Program-made: the position numbers and the translations under genes
Shown here: in pieces, positions 11,690 through 23,544 of the stretch
How the letters are laid out: each line of letters begins with the position of its first letter
How positions within the stretch are numbered: position 1 is the stretch's first letter
The notes under the pieces: model-generated
Told to the model about the DNA's origin: nothing
The model's input: only the letters and a program-made list of their open reading frames with translations
Database searches by the model: none
Assembly (NCBI RefSeq): GCF_014356525.2
Contig: NC_052515.1
Location: 24,931,212 to 24,995,211, forward strand
Reading direction: 5' to 3'
Length of the DNA stretch: 64,000 bases
Origin: Nilaparvata lugens
Lineage: Eukaryota; Arthropoda; Insecta; Hemiptera; Delphacidae

Positions 11690-11845
11690 AGAGAGAGAGA
11701 AAGAGACACATAGATAGAAAGATAGATAGAGAAAAGAGAGAGAAAGAGGGATAGAGAGACACAGTGATAGAGAGAGTAAGAGTGATAGAGAAAAAAGGGA
11801 TAGTGATAGGGAGTATAAGAGAAGGAAAGAGAGAGAGAGAGAGAG
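11690..11845. repeat. (GA)n-rich tract
   Basis: GA-rich degenerate simple repeat next to the (GATT) end of the retroposon copy 2. Confidence 0.85.
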
Positions 11846-12125
11846 ATTGATTGATTGATTACTTTATTTATGTAGATTACAATATATACTGGCTTATACA
11901 CTTATATAGAATAGCTTACAATACAGCAAAATTATAGATGAAATTACATAATATAGACTAAGAAAATAATTATTGAACTGTATATGATATGAAAAAGCAA
12001 TTTGTAATATAATAACTATAGATAATAATTAAATTGTTATGCATCTACAAAAATTGGCGGAGCTTTGGACATATCAATGTCCATTCTTCGGAAAGAATAT
12101 TAAAAATATCCTCCCCACTAACTCT
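11845..12125 (-). mobile_element. Retroposon 3' end with (AATC)n tail, copy 2
   Basis: Minus-strand copy of 3222-3512: GATT units, TTTATT, GGCGGAGCTTTGGACATATC, then CCCCACTAACTCTCTACC. The word AACTCTCTACC recurs three times up to 12180. Confidence 0.7.
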
Positions 12126-12179
12126 CTACCCTCAAATCTCACCCACAAACTCTCTACCAAATCCCACTAACTCTCTACC

Positions 12180-12440
12180 ACTATCTCTCTCTAGAGAGAG
12201 ATAGATAGAGAGAGAGAGAGAGTGAGAGAGAGAGAGAGAGAACGTGAGAGAGAGAGAGAGAAAAGTCGAGGAGACACAGAGATTGAGAAAGAGACACAGT
12301 GATAGAGAAAGAGTGATAGAGAGAGGAAAAGACACAGAGATAGAGATAGAGAAAGAGTGAGAGAGAGAGATAGGGAGAATAAGAGAAGGAAAGAAAAAAA
12401 AGTGAGAGCTTGGAGAGTGAGAGAGAGGAGATAGAGTGGA
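12180..12440. repeat. (GA)n-rich tract
   Basis: GA-rich simple repeat, opening with the palindromic CTCTCTCTAGAGAGAG. Confidence 0.9.
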
Positions 12441-13035
12441 GTAATAAAACCGGCACCCTTTTTTTTCATTTACCCATATGAAACCGGATAAAGAAATTAA
12501 CCCACCGAATATATATCTCAGTACGATTGAGTAGGCGTTGGCTGGTTAATCCTAGTCCACAAGTATCCGCATGAACCTACTAAGCAGCATGATTTACACT
12601 TAACATTACTTTATAGTGCAGTACCCACACAGCGGTCTACAAAATGCAACTTAGACCTGAGGGCACTTACAAATCGAAGCAAGGCCAGGACTTACTGAAC
12701 TTAATAGAACTTGGCCTAGTCTACTACAGATAACCGAATGACGTAACTGATATCCAATAATATATATTGTGTCTCAGCTAAAACATTAAAGTCGGGAATA
12801 TAATAGCTTACATGACAATTATTATAATTTTTAAACACCAATGACGCAAGTTAACTTTTTATTTCGAGTGTTTCAACTGTCTTCAAACTACCAGGAAGTA
12901 TATTATTATATAATTGATGTTGATTTGAATTTGATGACGGTGTCTTTTATACGCACACTGTTTATATGAGTCGTTGAAAATACACAAAATTAATAATACA
13001 ACTATCTATATTGTAACGGTTATTAGCATAAAACC
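12441..13035. other. No recognisable feature
   Basis: Moderately AT-rich unique-looking sequence; nothing gene-like supported. Confidence 0.5.
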
Positions 13036-13037
13036 TT

Positions 13038-13375
13038 CCTGTAACAGGACCTCTCATTTAATAAATATTGATTCAGGGTGTCCGTGTCAAGAAGGTGTTA
13101 TTTATTTATCTTTTATTTATGTATCTATTTTTGTGTTTATGTATTGTAAATTAAGTGTGTAATTGAAGAATTTTGAAGTAACATATAACCTCTAGCTACA
13201 TTTAGAGATCCTGTAACAGGATCTCTCATTTAATAAATATTGTTTCAGGGTGTCCGTGTCAAGAAGGTTTTATATATTTATTTATGTTTTTGTTTATGAA
13301 TTGTAAATTGAGTGTGTAATTGAAGAATTTTGAAGTGACACATAACCTCTAGCTACATTTAGACTGTTGTATAAA
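13038..13375. repeat. Tandem duplication, two units of about 173 bp
   Basis: Both units contain TCAGGGTGTCCGTGTCAAGA and CCTCTAGCTACATTTAGA, and start CCTGTAACAGGA. The second unit is slightly shorter. A retroposon-like tail with AATAAATAAATAAA follows at about 13450. Confidence 0.9.
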
Positions 13376-13689
13376 TTAGAATTGGAACCGTTTGGGCGTA
13401 ACTGTGGCCTGTGGTACTTTTCTGTAAGTTGTATAATTCTGAATGATTGAATAAATAAATAAATTATACACTTTATGAGTAGAATACTAAACCTGGGTTT
13501 TACCATAGAGAGAAGAATACTATAAAAAAAGGTAATATATAATCTCTGGTTTTACCCATACAGCGCTAACTAATCTCCGGTTCAAATTTTCTGTTCTGTT
13601 ATGATAGTTATCCAAATTGAATGGAACTACTCTTGGTATTGTCTGTACCACAAATTTACCAACACATTTTGAGATACTAGTTTCGGTTG

Positions 13690-14060
13690 TAATACCATTA
13701 TCAATCTCTAGTAAACTGAAACCTTAAACATTGAGTGGTCGAATTTATAGTATGGGTGAAGCCCAACGATTGGCCATTAGCTGTTGACCAATGAAGGTTG
13801 AACCAGAGATGACAAAAATAATCTTTAATAATAATAATAATCTTTAATAATAATAATATTTCCTTACTTTATGGTTGAGCTCTGCTGCCATTGGTTGAGA
13901 CTAGACGCGCCCAAGTCTAGGCTAGTCTCGGCCAATGGCAATAGAGCTCAGCCTTCATTGGTCAACAGCTAATGGCCAATCGTAGAGCTTCATCCATACT
14001 ATACTCTGCTGTTCAATGTTTAAGCTTTCAGTTTACCTGAGATTGATAATGGTGTAAAAA
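13690..14060. mobile_element. Foldback MITE rich in CCAAT motifs, copy 2
   Basis: Ends ACCATTATCAATCTCTAG and its inverse. Arms carry GATTGGCCATTAGCTGTTGA. The left arm is interrupted by an AATAATAATCTTT-type simple-repeat insertion at about 13812-13875. Confidence 0.82.
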
Positions 14061-14088
14061 CAAAATTAGTATCAATAATTGGTTCAAG

Positions 14089-14230
14089 AAATTAGTAGTT
14101 TGGACAATAAATTAGTAGTTTGGACTATAAATTAGTAGTTTGGACAATAAATTAGTAGTTTGGACAATAAATTAGTAGTTTGGACAATAAATTAGTAGTT
14201 TGGACAATAAATTAGTAGTTTGGACAATAC
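14089..14230. repeat. Minisatellite, seven copies of 20 bp
   Basis: Unit ATTAGTAGTTTGGACAATAA in perfect 20-bp register, with one C-to-T type variant unit. Confidence 0.97.
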
Positions 14231-14324
14231 AATAATTGGATAACCATTCTTTGGACAACAATTTCTGCGTTTTCATGCAATATAGATATCTAAACATTCA
14301 GTTTACTGAAGATTGATAATGATT

Positions 14325-14452
14325 TTATCTCCTACAGTTTTTGAAATTTGGGAGAAGAGCAGTTTTGGGCTAGGCCTGTTGCTCTCGCCCAGTCATATAT
14401 TTTTTATGATTTGTAATAAATTTGTATTGATGAATGAATGAATGAATAATCT
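14325..14452 (+). mobile_element. Short retroposon, (AATG)n tail
   Basis: Member of the family with the core TTTTGGGCTAGGCCTGTTGC and a short tandem tail (GAATGAATGAAT). Confidence 0.7.
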
Positions 14453-14454
14453 TC

Positions 14455-15340
14455 ACAACAACATTACTCTCTGGCTACTTATTGAATTTATTTATATGCT
14501 TTTATGAATTAGTCCAGTCAAATGGTCATTTCTCAAAAAGCAGCCACTTTTCACGAAAAAATTTCTCGTCGGTTTCATAATATGTATTTTGGGGTGCTGA
14601 ATTCCCTAGAATCCTCAAATTTTGGGATTTTTCATTTTAATTTCGAGAACTTTGGATTTTAAACCAAATTATGGACTCAATTATGAATGAATTTATGTGC
14701 TTTTGGACAGTTATGGATTATGCTTGTTGGCTCCTTGCCAATAATAATTATTGTAAATATTTGTAGTTAATCTATAGTACAACTACTGTTACAGTACTAT
14801 TAAACAGTGATTGTGCATCACAACCACTGATACTAATAAACATTAGTGTCCTTGTACTACAGTATTATTCAATTTCCACTAGTATTCAATTTTATTTTTA
14901 ATATTCTATCTTTTTTTATACTCTTACTATGTATAATGAATAATTGTAATTTTTTGTTATGGAAGCAATTTTTGTATCTATTGATTTATTTATGTAATAT
15001 TGTATTTTTATTTTTTCAATACAGCTTTTATTAAGACTAGCTGTGAGTTTTGTAACGATATTTAGTTTTACAAATTTCTGATTGAGTGGACTGTAATTTT
15101 AATCGATTTAATATTCAATATATTCTGACAGAAAAGTACTAATGAATCCATTCATGATGCAATGAAAAACTCTATTATTAAAACTTACCCCGGCTGATGA
15201 TCTATGCTGTAAGTCAGAGTGATTTTTATCTATAGGTAGATTAAATTCAAACGGCGTCAACAATATTATCAGAAATAAGATCCACTCAACGTAAATTATT
15301 TGAAAATAGAAAACCCACGTCTTCCCAGATAAAAGAAACG
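14455..15340. other. No recognisable feature
   Basis: AT-rich sequence; the open frames seen here are short and without gene-like character. Confidence 0.5.
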
Positions 15341-15346
15341 CCATAC

Positions 15347-15472
15347 CTGTCCAAACTTCAGCTGTTATCGAATTCGTATCATTTTCAGATACGGTAATCA
15401 GCATTGCATGTTGTCCAACTCGTGTGAGAAGAGACTTTGACCGATAATGTGGTTGAGGAATGTCGTTTCTAA
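15347..15472 (-). CDS. Candidate internal exon, product not recognised
   Basis: A 126-bp minus-strand segment, open in one frame, preceded by an acceptor-like TTATGCAG and followed by the donor-like GTATGG. It has phase 1 at both ends. The 41 full codons include the stretch RVGQHAMLITVSEND and end ITAEVWT, with base composition richer in GC than the flanks. Symmetric phase 1-1 exons are common in extracellular modules, but I do not recognise the family and no neighbouring exon was identified. It could be a chance open stretch; the clean splice signals and protein-like composition are the only support. Confidence 0.35.
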
Positions 15473-15744
15473 CTGCATAATGAGCGGTTACTATCTATAG
15501 CCGATATGATGTCTCATTTTTCAGCTATCTCTTACATATTCAACAATATTATCAAAGTGGTTCGATTCTGTCCTAGAAAAAATTAACGAAGTAGCGCTAG
15601 TTTTAATAATGGACGGTTATTATCGAAATTTCTTGTATCTCTTTCTTTACTTGCAGATGAACAAATGAACTTGATAATAATATACTTATGAACTTATAAT
15701 AATGAGCATGAACGTTTTACAGTAGAAACATAACCTATTATTTG

Positions 15745-15872
15745 GACATTTTATTAATTTATCAAAATTTGGGAATGGAATAGATTTGTGCCAAGCCTGT
15801 TGTTCCTTCCTAATCATATTAATATGATTTGTGATTCTGTCCACAAAAAAATAAATAAATGAATAAATAATG
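15745..15872 (+). mobile_element. Short retroposon, (AATA)n tail
   Basis: Core AAGCCTGTTGTTCCTTCCTA preceded by AAAATTTGGGAATGGAA, with an AAATAAATGAATAAATAA tail. Confidence 0.7.
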
Positions 15873-15935
15873 TACTTATGATGATTTCTTACTTACTTTC
15901 TAAATTAGTATGTTGCATAGAATATTATTACCATA

Positions 15936-16060
15936 GTGAGGTCCACGTTATAATGGCAGTGTTTGATTAGCAATGGTATTACCATCCTTGCCTATCAGTC
16001 AAAAAGCAGATGGCACTGTCTCTTTGTCGCTTTGCTCTGTTGCCAGATCGTCTTTTAACA
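15936..16060. mobile_element. MITE family A, one end only
   Basis: Left terminus ATAGTGAGGTCCACGTTATA followed by family A interior (TTGCCAGATCGTC, inverse of the GACGATCTGGCAA segment near 27 kb). No matching right terminus was found close by; family C sequence begins near 16110. Confidence 0.65.
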
Positions 16061-16109
16061 ATGTAGAATTAATAATTAATTGACAAAATATTTCATCTTA
16101 ATTCTTGTT

Positions 16110-16690
16110 TATATGTTTGTATTTCACCGGATCTCGAAAACGGCTCTAACGATTCTCACGAAATTCAGAACATAGTAGGTTTATAATAAAAAATTCGATT
16201 GCACAAGGTCTCATCCCTGGGAAAACTCGCTGAAGGACATTAAAAGGATTTATTCATCCTTGGAAAAACAGCTGATAATTTCGTCGTCTGTTGATGTTGG
16301 AAGTGAGTGAGCGAGTGCATGTGTGTGGGACTGAAACAAAATTATGACTCAGCTGTTGAACTTTTGTAATCATTCAATCAGGTACTTAGTGCTGGTTGTA
16401 CAAAAGCCGGTTGAATTTCAATCCTGATTAATTCCAGTAGAACCAATCAGATAAGCTATCTTTTTGAAATGGTCTTCTCTGATTTGGTTCACTTGAAATT
16501 AATCAGGATTAAAATTTAACATGCTTTTGTGAGAGAAATTTTTGCATTCCTCTAGGAATTAATCTCAATCCACTGCGATTAGATAGAACCTTTCTCTATG
16601 AACTATAAATATATTATAATTTCTTCTTTCGTAATACATTTTATATGATTTTGTACTCCAGAGCGGAGCTCGGTGCCCCAATATTGCAAA
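16110..16690 (+). mobile_element. Repeat family C copy, split by a MITE
   Basis: Contains GGATCTCGAAAACGGCTCTA, AAGGTCTCATCCCTGGGAAA and AATTTCGTCGTCTG, then a MITE (16387-16548), and resumes near the family's end GAGCTCGGTGCCCCAATA (about 16667-16684). Confidence 0.7.
16387..16548. mobile_element. Foldback MITE, GGTTGTACAAAAG end type
   Basis: Inverted arms around AACCAATCAGATAAGC / CTGATTTGGTTC. The ends resemble the better preserved copy at 33902-34052. Confidence 0.75.
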
Positions 16691-16727
16691 TTATAAAGAA
16701 CATTATTTTTTCATCAAGTTTTTATAA

Positions 16728-16850
16728 CTTTCATAATATTTGGACGATTTGAGACAAAATTAGGAAATAGAAGAAATTTGGGCGATAGCCTGTTTTTCCC
16801 TTCCCGACTATTGTATTTTTGCTCTATCCAATAAATAAATAAAATAAAAA
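16728..16850 (+). mobile_element. Short retroposon, (AATA)n tail
   Basis: Diverged member: GGGCGATAGCCTGTTTTTCC and an AATAAATAAATAAAATAAAA tail. Confidence 0.6.
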
Positions 16851-16859
16851 GAAGAAAGT

Positions 16860-18060
16860 AATTACATAAATATCATTTTCCAGCCTACCATATAATTTAT
16901 CATTAATATTAATCAAATAAGTTCCATTCCATAAAATTCCTCACAAAAAACTCTATGAAAAGCTCTCCTAACAAATCATCACAAATTCAAAGTTAATCAT
17001 TTTTATTCATTCATTCATACAATTAGTACATTATCAAAATGATAGGGAGAGGAAAATAAGGTAACCTTGTGCTATTTCTAAGATAATCAGTTACTAATGG
17101 ATAAGATTGAGCCGCGGGTAACAAATACCAGGAAGAAGAGAAAGATGCAAGTTATGGAAGAGGGAGTGAGAGAGGGGGTGAGAGAAGGCGTTGAGGAGAA
17201 AGAAAAAGTGAGTGAGCAGAAGTAGGGATTTGGTTGTATAACGGTACTTGAGAACCGTTCTCCTTCTCACCTCTGCTCAAACCAGTAGGTTGGTTGGTCT
17301 TGCTTGTTACCTAGTGCATTATACCTATAGATTTCCTCACTGTCCTCATTGCTGATATAGGTATTACATGCGTCCTATATCTAAAACATACAGAGGACTA
17401 TAATATAGCTGGAGGAGATATTCAATGTTGATTTATTTTCAAATACACATATCATCAAATCAATGATTGGGAGAGACAAGGTTATCGCATCAAGCTTTTC
17501 ATACTGGAAATTTATAATCCACTCAAGTTTGACCTATTTTCAGTGTAAAAATTATATATATTAATTAGTTGATTTATTTTCAAATAAACTAAAGAAAGAG
17601 GAGGAGGAAGAAGTGGTGAAGGACGAGGAGGAGGAGGATGAGGAGGAGGAGTAGGAAGAGGCAGAGAGGAGTTGAAAGCTGGTGATCAAATACCAAAAGA
17701 ATTGGCAGGTGGAAATGCTCAGTAGTGTACTCCTAATGTGGAGAATCAGACATAAAATGTAATAATATTGATGATAACAGGTTCATGTATTATCTACGTT
17801 CTGAAACACTGGTTGATCACTGATTAGTGATAGTGGAGCAGGCCTCAAGCGGCCATCCTAACAATAGAAGAACCGAAACCACGTCGCTTATTCTGAAGGA
17901 TCTAGTGTGATTCTAAAGGAATCAAGCTAATCAAGAGCGCTCAAGGGTTCTGCACTTTTCGAAATATTGCAAAAAAACTTTCAGACTTGGTATCAAAACA
18001 TTTTTATCCCATCCCTAGATGACTTTTTCAAGAATATTATTGCCATTATCGTAAGTTAGG
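16860..18060. other. Purine-rich patches, no gene supported
   Basis: Contains a GAGAG-rich patch (17135-17215) and a GAGGAG-rich patch (17585-17665). The remainder is unassigned. Confidence 0.5.
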
Positions 18061-18061
18061 G

Positions 18062-18240
18062 GAATTATTAAACTCACTCTTTAAAATTTAGGGAAATTTA
18101 AAATAATCCCTATCATCCCTATTTCCATGTTAGATATTATCCCTAGTTTAAATATTTCCCTATTAAACTCATTCTTTACAATTTAGGGCAAATTTAAAAT
18201 AATCCCTATCATCCCTATTTCCCTGTCAGATATTAATCCC
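18062..18240. repeat. Tandem duplication, two units of about 100 bp
   Basis: Both units hold AATAATCCCTATCATCCCTA and AGATATTA near their ends. Confidence 0.88.
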
Positions 18241-18679
18241 TACATCCCATCAAATCATGAATCGTGTGACATTGATGGAAATAACTTTAAATAACTCTAA
18301 AAGTAAGCCTACAGTATCTATATAATGACTAGCTCACGTACAAATGGTGATTAAAAACAAAAACAAAACATTAGTTCGCTCTCACTTCCATAACTTGCAC
18401 GCTATTTCCAGAAACAAAAACATATTAAAAATAAACTCAGTTTTGTTTACAAATTGATAATGAAGGTCGAATAGTTTTCTAATTACTATATTTATTTAAC
18501 ATTGAGAGAAACTGTAATCAGAGGTGAAGGTTTCGCTTATTGGTATACAAGTTGCTCATTCTTTTGTCAGCCTACAATCAATTGTAATTTACAATATTAC
18601 AGCTGATCATTAATCAAAAACTGATTGAAAATGAAACAATCTAATACTGATTACAATCATAATAAGAGAATCATTGAAA

Positions 18680-19260
18680 ATGAACGATAATCCCTAAATT
18701 GTCAATCATTTTTTCAAACCAGGATCAGCAATCAGGCATTGGTTAAGCATCAATCACGATCATTCGATCAATCACTAATCAACAATCATCAGTAGACCAA
18801 TAATAATTATGATAGAGTTACCAGTTACCAATCACTGATGAAAGAACAATCATTGATCAAACGCAGATCAACAATCGATCAAACTCTAGTTACCAATTAT
18901 TGAACAAAGAACAATCATTGATCAACAACGATAAAATGAAGATCAAACGCAGATCAATAACAAATTATCAAAATCTAGTTACCAATCAAAGATTGTTCTT
19001 TGATCAACACCGATTAAATGAAGATCAACAATTGATGAACCTCTAGTTACCAATTACTGATCAAAGAGCAATCATTGATCAACAACGATTAAATGAAGAT
19101 TAACTCTAGTCATAAATTACTGATCAAAGAACATTCATTGATCAACAACGATTAAATGAATATCGAACGCAGATCAACAACAATAACAAGTAACAAGAGA
19201 TCAACAACAATAACAAGTAACTCTAGTTACTAGTTGATCACTGATCAAAAATGATCGATG
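18680..19260. repeat. Degenerate TGATCAA-rich minisatellite
   Basis: Irregular tandem units of roughly 60-70 bp built from CATTGATCAACAACGATTAA, AATGAAGATCAA and CTCTAGTTACCAATTA. One segment is inverted near 18990. Confidence 0.85.
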
Positions 19261-19520
19261 ATCGGGGATCAAACTATGACCGATACAAATCAAAGACGTG
19301 CCATTTTCTCCGAGGTGATTTCCCAGCGACATGAAAATGCGAATTTTCCGGCCTACAGTATTAGCGGCCAGTGCCAGACAGAAAGTGATACAAAGTAACG
19401 CAATCATAGCTTACTGCGCATGCGTATTAGCAATCTAGAACACAACAACTATCATTTCGCAACGCGCTTTGCCAACCGACTATCAACAACCACAATATTG
19501 GTCGGCTCAGACTGACTTTC
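19201..19520 (-). promoter_or_regulatory. Candidate promoter with signal-peptide-like ORF
   Basis: A GC-richer island in AT-rich DNA. It contains CTGCGCATGCGTA (19414-19426), close to the palindromic NRF-1/Ewg site, several further CpGs, and a minus-strand TCAGTC (about 19508-19513) that fits the arthropod initiator. A minus-strand ORF starts at 19407 with MIALLCITFCLALAANT, which resembles a secretory signal peptide; a weak donor GTAGGC follows. After that the ORF runs into the TGATCAA-rich repeat, so only the first exon could be genuine. Promoter and gene status are inference. Confidence 0.25.
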
Positions 19521-19560
19521 AGAACGATAAACAATCTTCTACCTTTTAAGCCTACTGTTA

Positions 19561-20325
19561 CACTTATGCCTTACTATAAATATTATTCCTGAAGTCATTA
19601 AAAGAATATTGTTGAATTGGTTACTTTTCAAGGGTGTTCATGTGGATCTTATCATAGAGAAAGCATAGGCTAGTATGCTTTTCTATCCTTCATGCATATC
19701 AATCTGAAAATCGTCAATTAATGCTAGATTATTCCAAGCCATATCAATTTTAATACAGGATCAGTACAAATATGTATAAAAATTAGATTAATCTCGATTG
19801 GAGCAAACCTGCAATTAACAGTGTTAATGTGTTTTAATCCCCAATGATCTGAATTCGATTTTGGTATCAGTGGATACTATCTAAAAGCTGGAAAAGTTAT
19901 GAAAAACATCATTGTGTTCTTTCTGAGATAGCAATATTATAGAATTTGTGATTATGAAAGACACTTTTCATGTTAAACTTGTGACTATGATAGACCCTTT
20001 TCATATTAGACTTGTTTCTCATAGTGAGTGGTTTTGGAACCCTATTGTCCTGGAAGTTGTATTAAATAAGAGGAAAATACAGCCTTAAAAGAAAATACAG
20101 TCAACATTCAAGAATTTTCCTTTTGAACTTGACCTTGTCTTCCTCTTCAATTTTTCTATCTTTGTTTTTTGTCTTTATAATTTTAGTATTTTATAAATCT
20201 AAATCTAATGACTATTAAATAGTCTAAATAGACTAAATTCTAGTCTTTATAATTTCATGTTTTCTGGTTTCCAAAAAGTATATTCTTTATTCTTCCTCAT
20301 ATTGTCCATTTGCTTATGTTAGATA
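19561..20325. other. No recognisable feature
   Basis: AT-rich sequence upstream of the putative promoter island; nothing supported. Confidence 0.5.
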
Positions 20326-20327
20326 CA

Positions 20328-20500
20328 AGGTCTCTCCTCATTGGTTGTTGTCTGACGGTTATCATCACAACATTTGGAACACTTAGCCATGCCTTGTCTC
20401 GGCCAATGGCAGTAGAGCTCAGTTTCTATTGGTCGACAGCTAATGGCCAATCGTAGGGCTTCACCCCCACCGTATGTTCTGCTGCGATTCAGGCTTTCAA
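20328..20500. mobile_element. CCAAT-rich foldback MITE, copy 3 (partial)
   Basis: The right arm is well preserved (CTCGGCCAATGGCAGTAGAG, AATGGCCAATCGTAGGGCTT); the left arm is largely lost. Confidence 0.75.
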
Positions 20501-20793
20501 ATTACTATATACATAATGATGCAACAATCGCCACTAGTACCTTAAATTGAATTAAAAATCAGCGATTATGATCGACGTCGACCTAACTACCAAGTCGTTT
20601 TCATTCGAGAAGCTTAATTTATAACTGATAGAAAAGATACAGTAATTATATATAAAACTATAAGTAAATCAAAATAAGAACACAATTTTTATACCAGAGA
20701 ACTAATACAACTTTTATATAAGCAGGAACTAACATAATATAATATGTTGTTTTATATGTAATATTTTCTATCCAGTTTCTTAACCATAAAAAT

Positions 20794-21444
20794 CTGGTGT
20801 GGCGCAATCACACAACTTTCCTTGCCGTGATGAAAATTGATCAACTGACGCTAGTGTTCACGCGCATTTCAAGTCTACTATTCTAAGATCTGAGTCAGCT
20901 GTTGACAGGACGATAGCGCTGCAGACATACGAAGTCTGCTATCTCTTCATAGTGAGTGATTTAATAGAGTCAACAGTTGCCAACAGTATGCAATTGAATA
21001 ATCTTATTTTCTCGTATTTCGAGCTTACTTTCAATTTTAGATGAAAATGTTACTGAACATTAATTGTAGAGATTTTTATACTCAATCTTTTCCATTTGAA
21101 ATTTTTGGTTTGAATTGTATCTGAAGCCTGATAATTGGGAATCTAAAATCAAACTTTGCATAGATGGGGCGGTGCTCCTGAAATATTTACAGATATGGGA
21201 CTTGTGGCAGTTGATAGAGCTTATCAATAACTTTTTTAGGTATGCATTTGTTCAAAATCGTTGGAGCCGTTTTTGAGAAAATCGCGAAAACCCCTGTTTT
21301 TGACAACATTTTCGCCATTTTAGCCACCATCTTGGATTGCATTTGATCGAAATTGTTAGTGTCGGATCCTTTTAGTGTAAGGACCTTAAGTTCCAAATTT
21401 TAAGTCATTCCGTTGAAGGGGAGATGAGATACCGTGCACACAGA

Positions 21445-21476
<32 letters not shown>

Positions 21477-21627
21477 TACATACATACAGACCAATACCCA
21501 AAAACAACTTTCTTGGACTCTGGGGACCTTGAAACGTATAGAAATTTAGAAATTGGGGTACCTTAATTTTTTTCGGAAAGCAATACTTTCCTTGCCTATG
21601 GTAATAGGGCAAGGGAAGTAAAAATTC
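20794..21627 (+). mobile_element. Repeat family D, copy 1
   Basis: Starts CTGGTGTGGCGCAATCACAC, ends GGGCAAGGGAAGTAAAAATT. Carries an intrinsic (CA)n run at 21451-21488 and the shared core GAGCCGTTTTTGAGAAAATC. No coding capacity. Confidence 0.82.
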
Positions 21628-21639
21628 AAAATTTTTAGT

Positions 21640-22600
21640 TAAATAATAAATGAATAAATGGAAAAATATGTTACGCAACAACAAAAAGAGTCGACATAAG
21701 AGAGAGAGAAGACAATAAATTTTAAAGTTATAACAAAACCATTACACTACTCACAAACAATATTTATTGAAAAATTGGTGTTTTGATCAATAAAGTTTGA
21801 TATAAATGTTGATGGTGGCGAAACTAAAGTTGACACTAATATAAGGGAGGTAACTAGTTTTATTTTAACAACCGGAGAACCGATCAATGTTTTTGAATAA
21901 TTTATTTCGGAATAACTTGGCGGCTCAAAAGCCCTGAAACTGTAATTATTCCAAGGGAAAATGGAAGGGGAGGAATAAGGCATGAAAAGAATATGAAGGG
22001 GAAGAGGGAGGAGAAGTAGGAGAAGAGGAAGGAGAAGTACGAGGGGGTAGCATGAAAAATAGTTTGTTTTGGCCCTTTGACTTGGCCACTATCGAAATAG
22101 ACTGATCGATAAGACGACTACAGGCAACAGTTGGCTTGTTTTTGGTCAGATCAATTATTTTCAACAAAAAATATTATTCGGTAGGCTACTGACTTTTCCA
22201 AGAGAAGATGATTTCTGATCAAAAATGGTGGTTAGGATTCCACCTAGAGTATGGTCGGTGTGAAAGGACAGCGACTGTTTCCTCATCTTCTACTTCTAAT
22301 CCTATCAATTCGTCCTACTCGTCAACCACTTCTTCTTCTTCCTCCTCCTTTCCTTTCTTTTCTACCTATTGACCTGTTCTTCTTCTCCTTTCTTTCTAGT
22401 TCTCTCCAAGTTTTTCTTGGATTTCAAATTTATTATTTTGCTATGCTATTTATGCTATTTCTTATTTTCAAATAGTCTTTCTTATTTTCCTTCCAATTAT
22501 CTGATTTCTCCGTTATTTTCTAATCTTTTTCCTCGGCTACTTTTACTTCATTTTCACTTCTTTGTTCTTCTTTCTCATTTACTTCAATCTATCTTATTTT
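21640..22600. other. Simple-sequence-rich region
   Basis: AT-rich DNA with a GGAGAAG-rich purine patch (21955-22045) and CTTCTTC-rich patches after 22270; no gene supported. Confidence 0.5.
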
Positions 22601-22605
22601 TCATC

Positions 22606-23110
22606 TACTTCTAATTCTATCAATCTTGTATCTTCTTCTCTCTCCAATATCTCTCTCATCTTCTTCTTCTACTTCTAATCCTATCAATCTTGTATCTTCT
22701 CTCTCTCATAGATCTCTCATCTTCTTTTTCTACTTCTAATCCTATCAATCTGTATTGTTTACTCTATCCAATAAATACATCTTGTAGGTTATCTTCTTCT
22801 CTCTCCAATATCTCTCTCATCTTCTTCTTCTACTTCTAATCCTATCAATCTTGTATCTTCTTCTCTCTCTCATAGATCTCTCATCTTCTTTTTCTACTTC
22901 TAATCCTATCAATCTGTATTGTTTACTCTATCAAATAAATACATCTTGTAGGTTATTTTCTTCTCTCTCCAATATCTCTCTCTCATCTTCTACTTCTAAT
23001 CCTATCAATCTTGTATCTTCTCTCTCCAATATCTCTCTCATCTTCTACTTCTACTTCTAATCCTATCAATCTTGTATTTTCTTCTCTCTCCAATAATCTT
23101 TTCTCTTTAT
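22606..23110. repeat. Higher-order pyrimidine minisatellite
   Basis: Units with CTAATCCTATCAATCTTGTA and CAATATCTCTCTCATC repeat at about 60-70 bp. A longer unit containing AAATACATCTTGTAGGTTA occurs twice about 167 bp apart. Open frames here follow the repeat. Confidence 0.88.
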
Positions 23111-23544
23111 CATCTTCCAATCTTCTTCCTCTTTTACTTCTACTTCATTTTCCCTTCTATGTTCTTCCTACTCATCTTCATCTACTTCAATCACCTTCTA
23201 ATCAACGTTTTTCTTCTCCTTCACCCTATTTCTTAAAAACAGTTCAATCCAATTCATCAACAACTAGGCCTACTGAGATTATCTGGTAGATATTGTTATC
23301 ATACTAAGAGCTGAAGGCTGAAGCCTGTTTATTTTCATTTCCAATCACTCTAAGATTATGTGTTCATCTCATTGATAATAAATAGATAACATTATACGTA
23401 CAATAAAATAATAACAATAAATGATGGTGGTTGTTATTGTAATAAATATCGAAATACTCCAATCACAAGGTGCAGAACACAAGAAACGCGTGAGAAGTTG
23501 TTTCAAATCTGACAGACTACAACTCAGCACACATTCTAATCTAA

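Noticed and set aside
22606..23289. Overlapping Ser/Leu-rich ORFs
   Set aside because: Follow the pyrimidine minisatellite; not coding.
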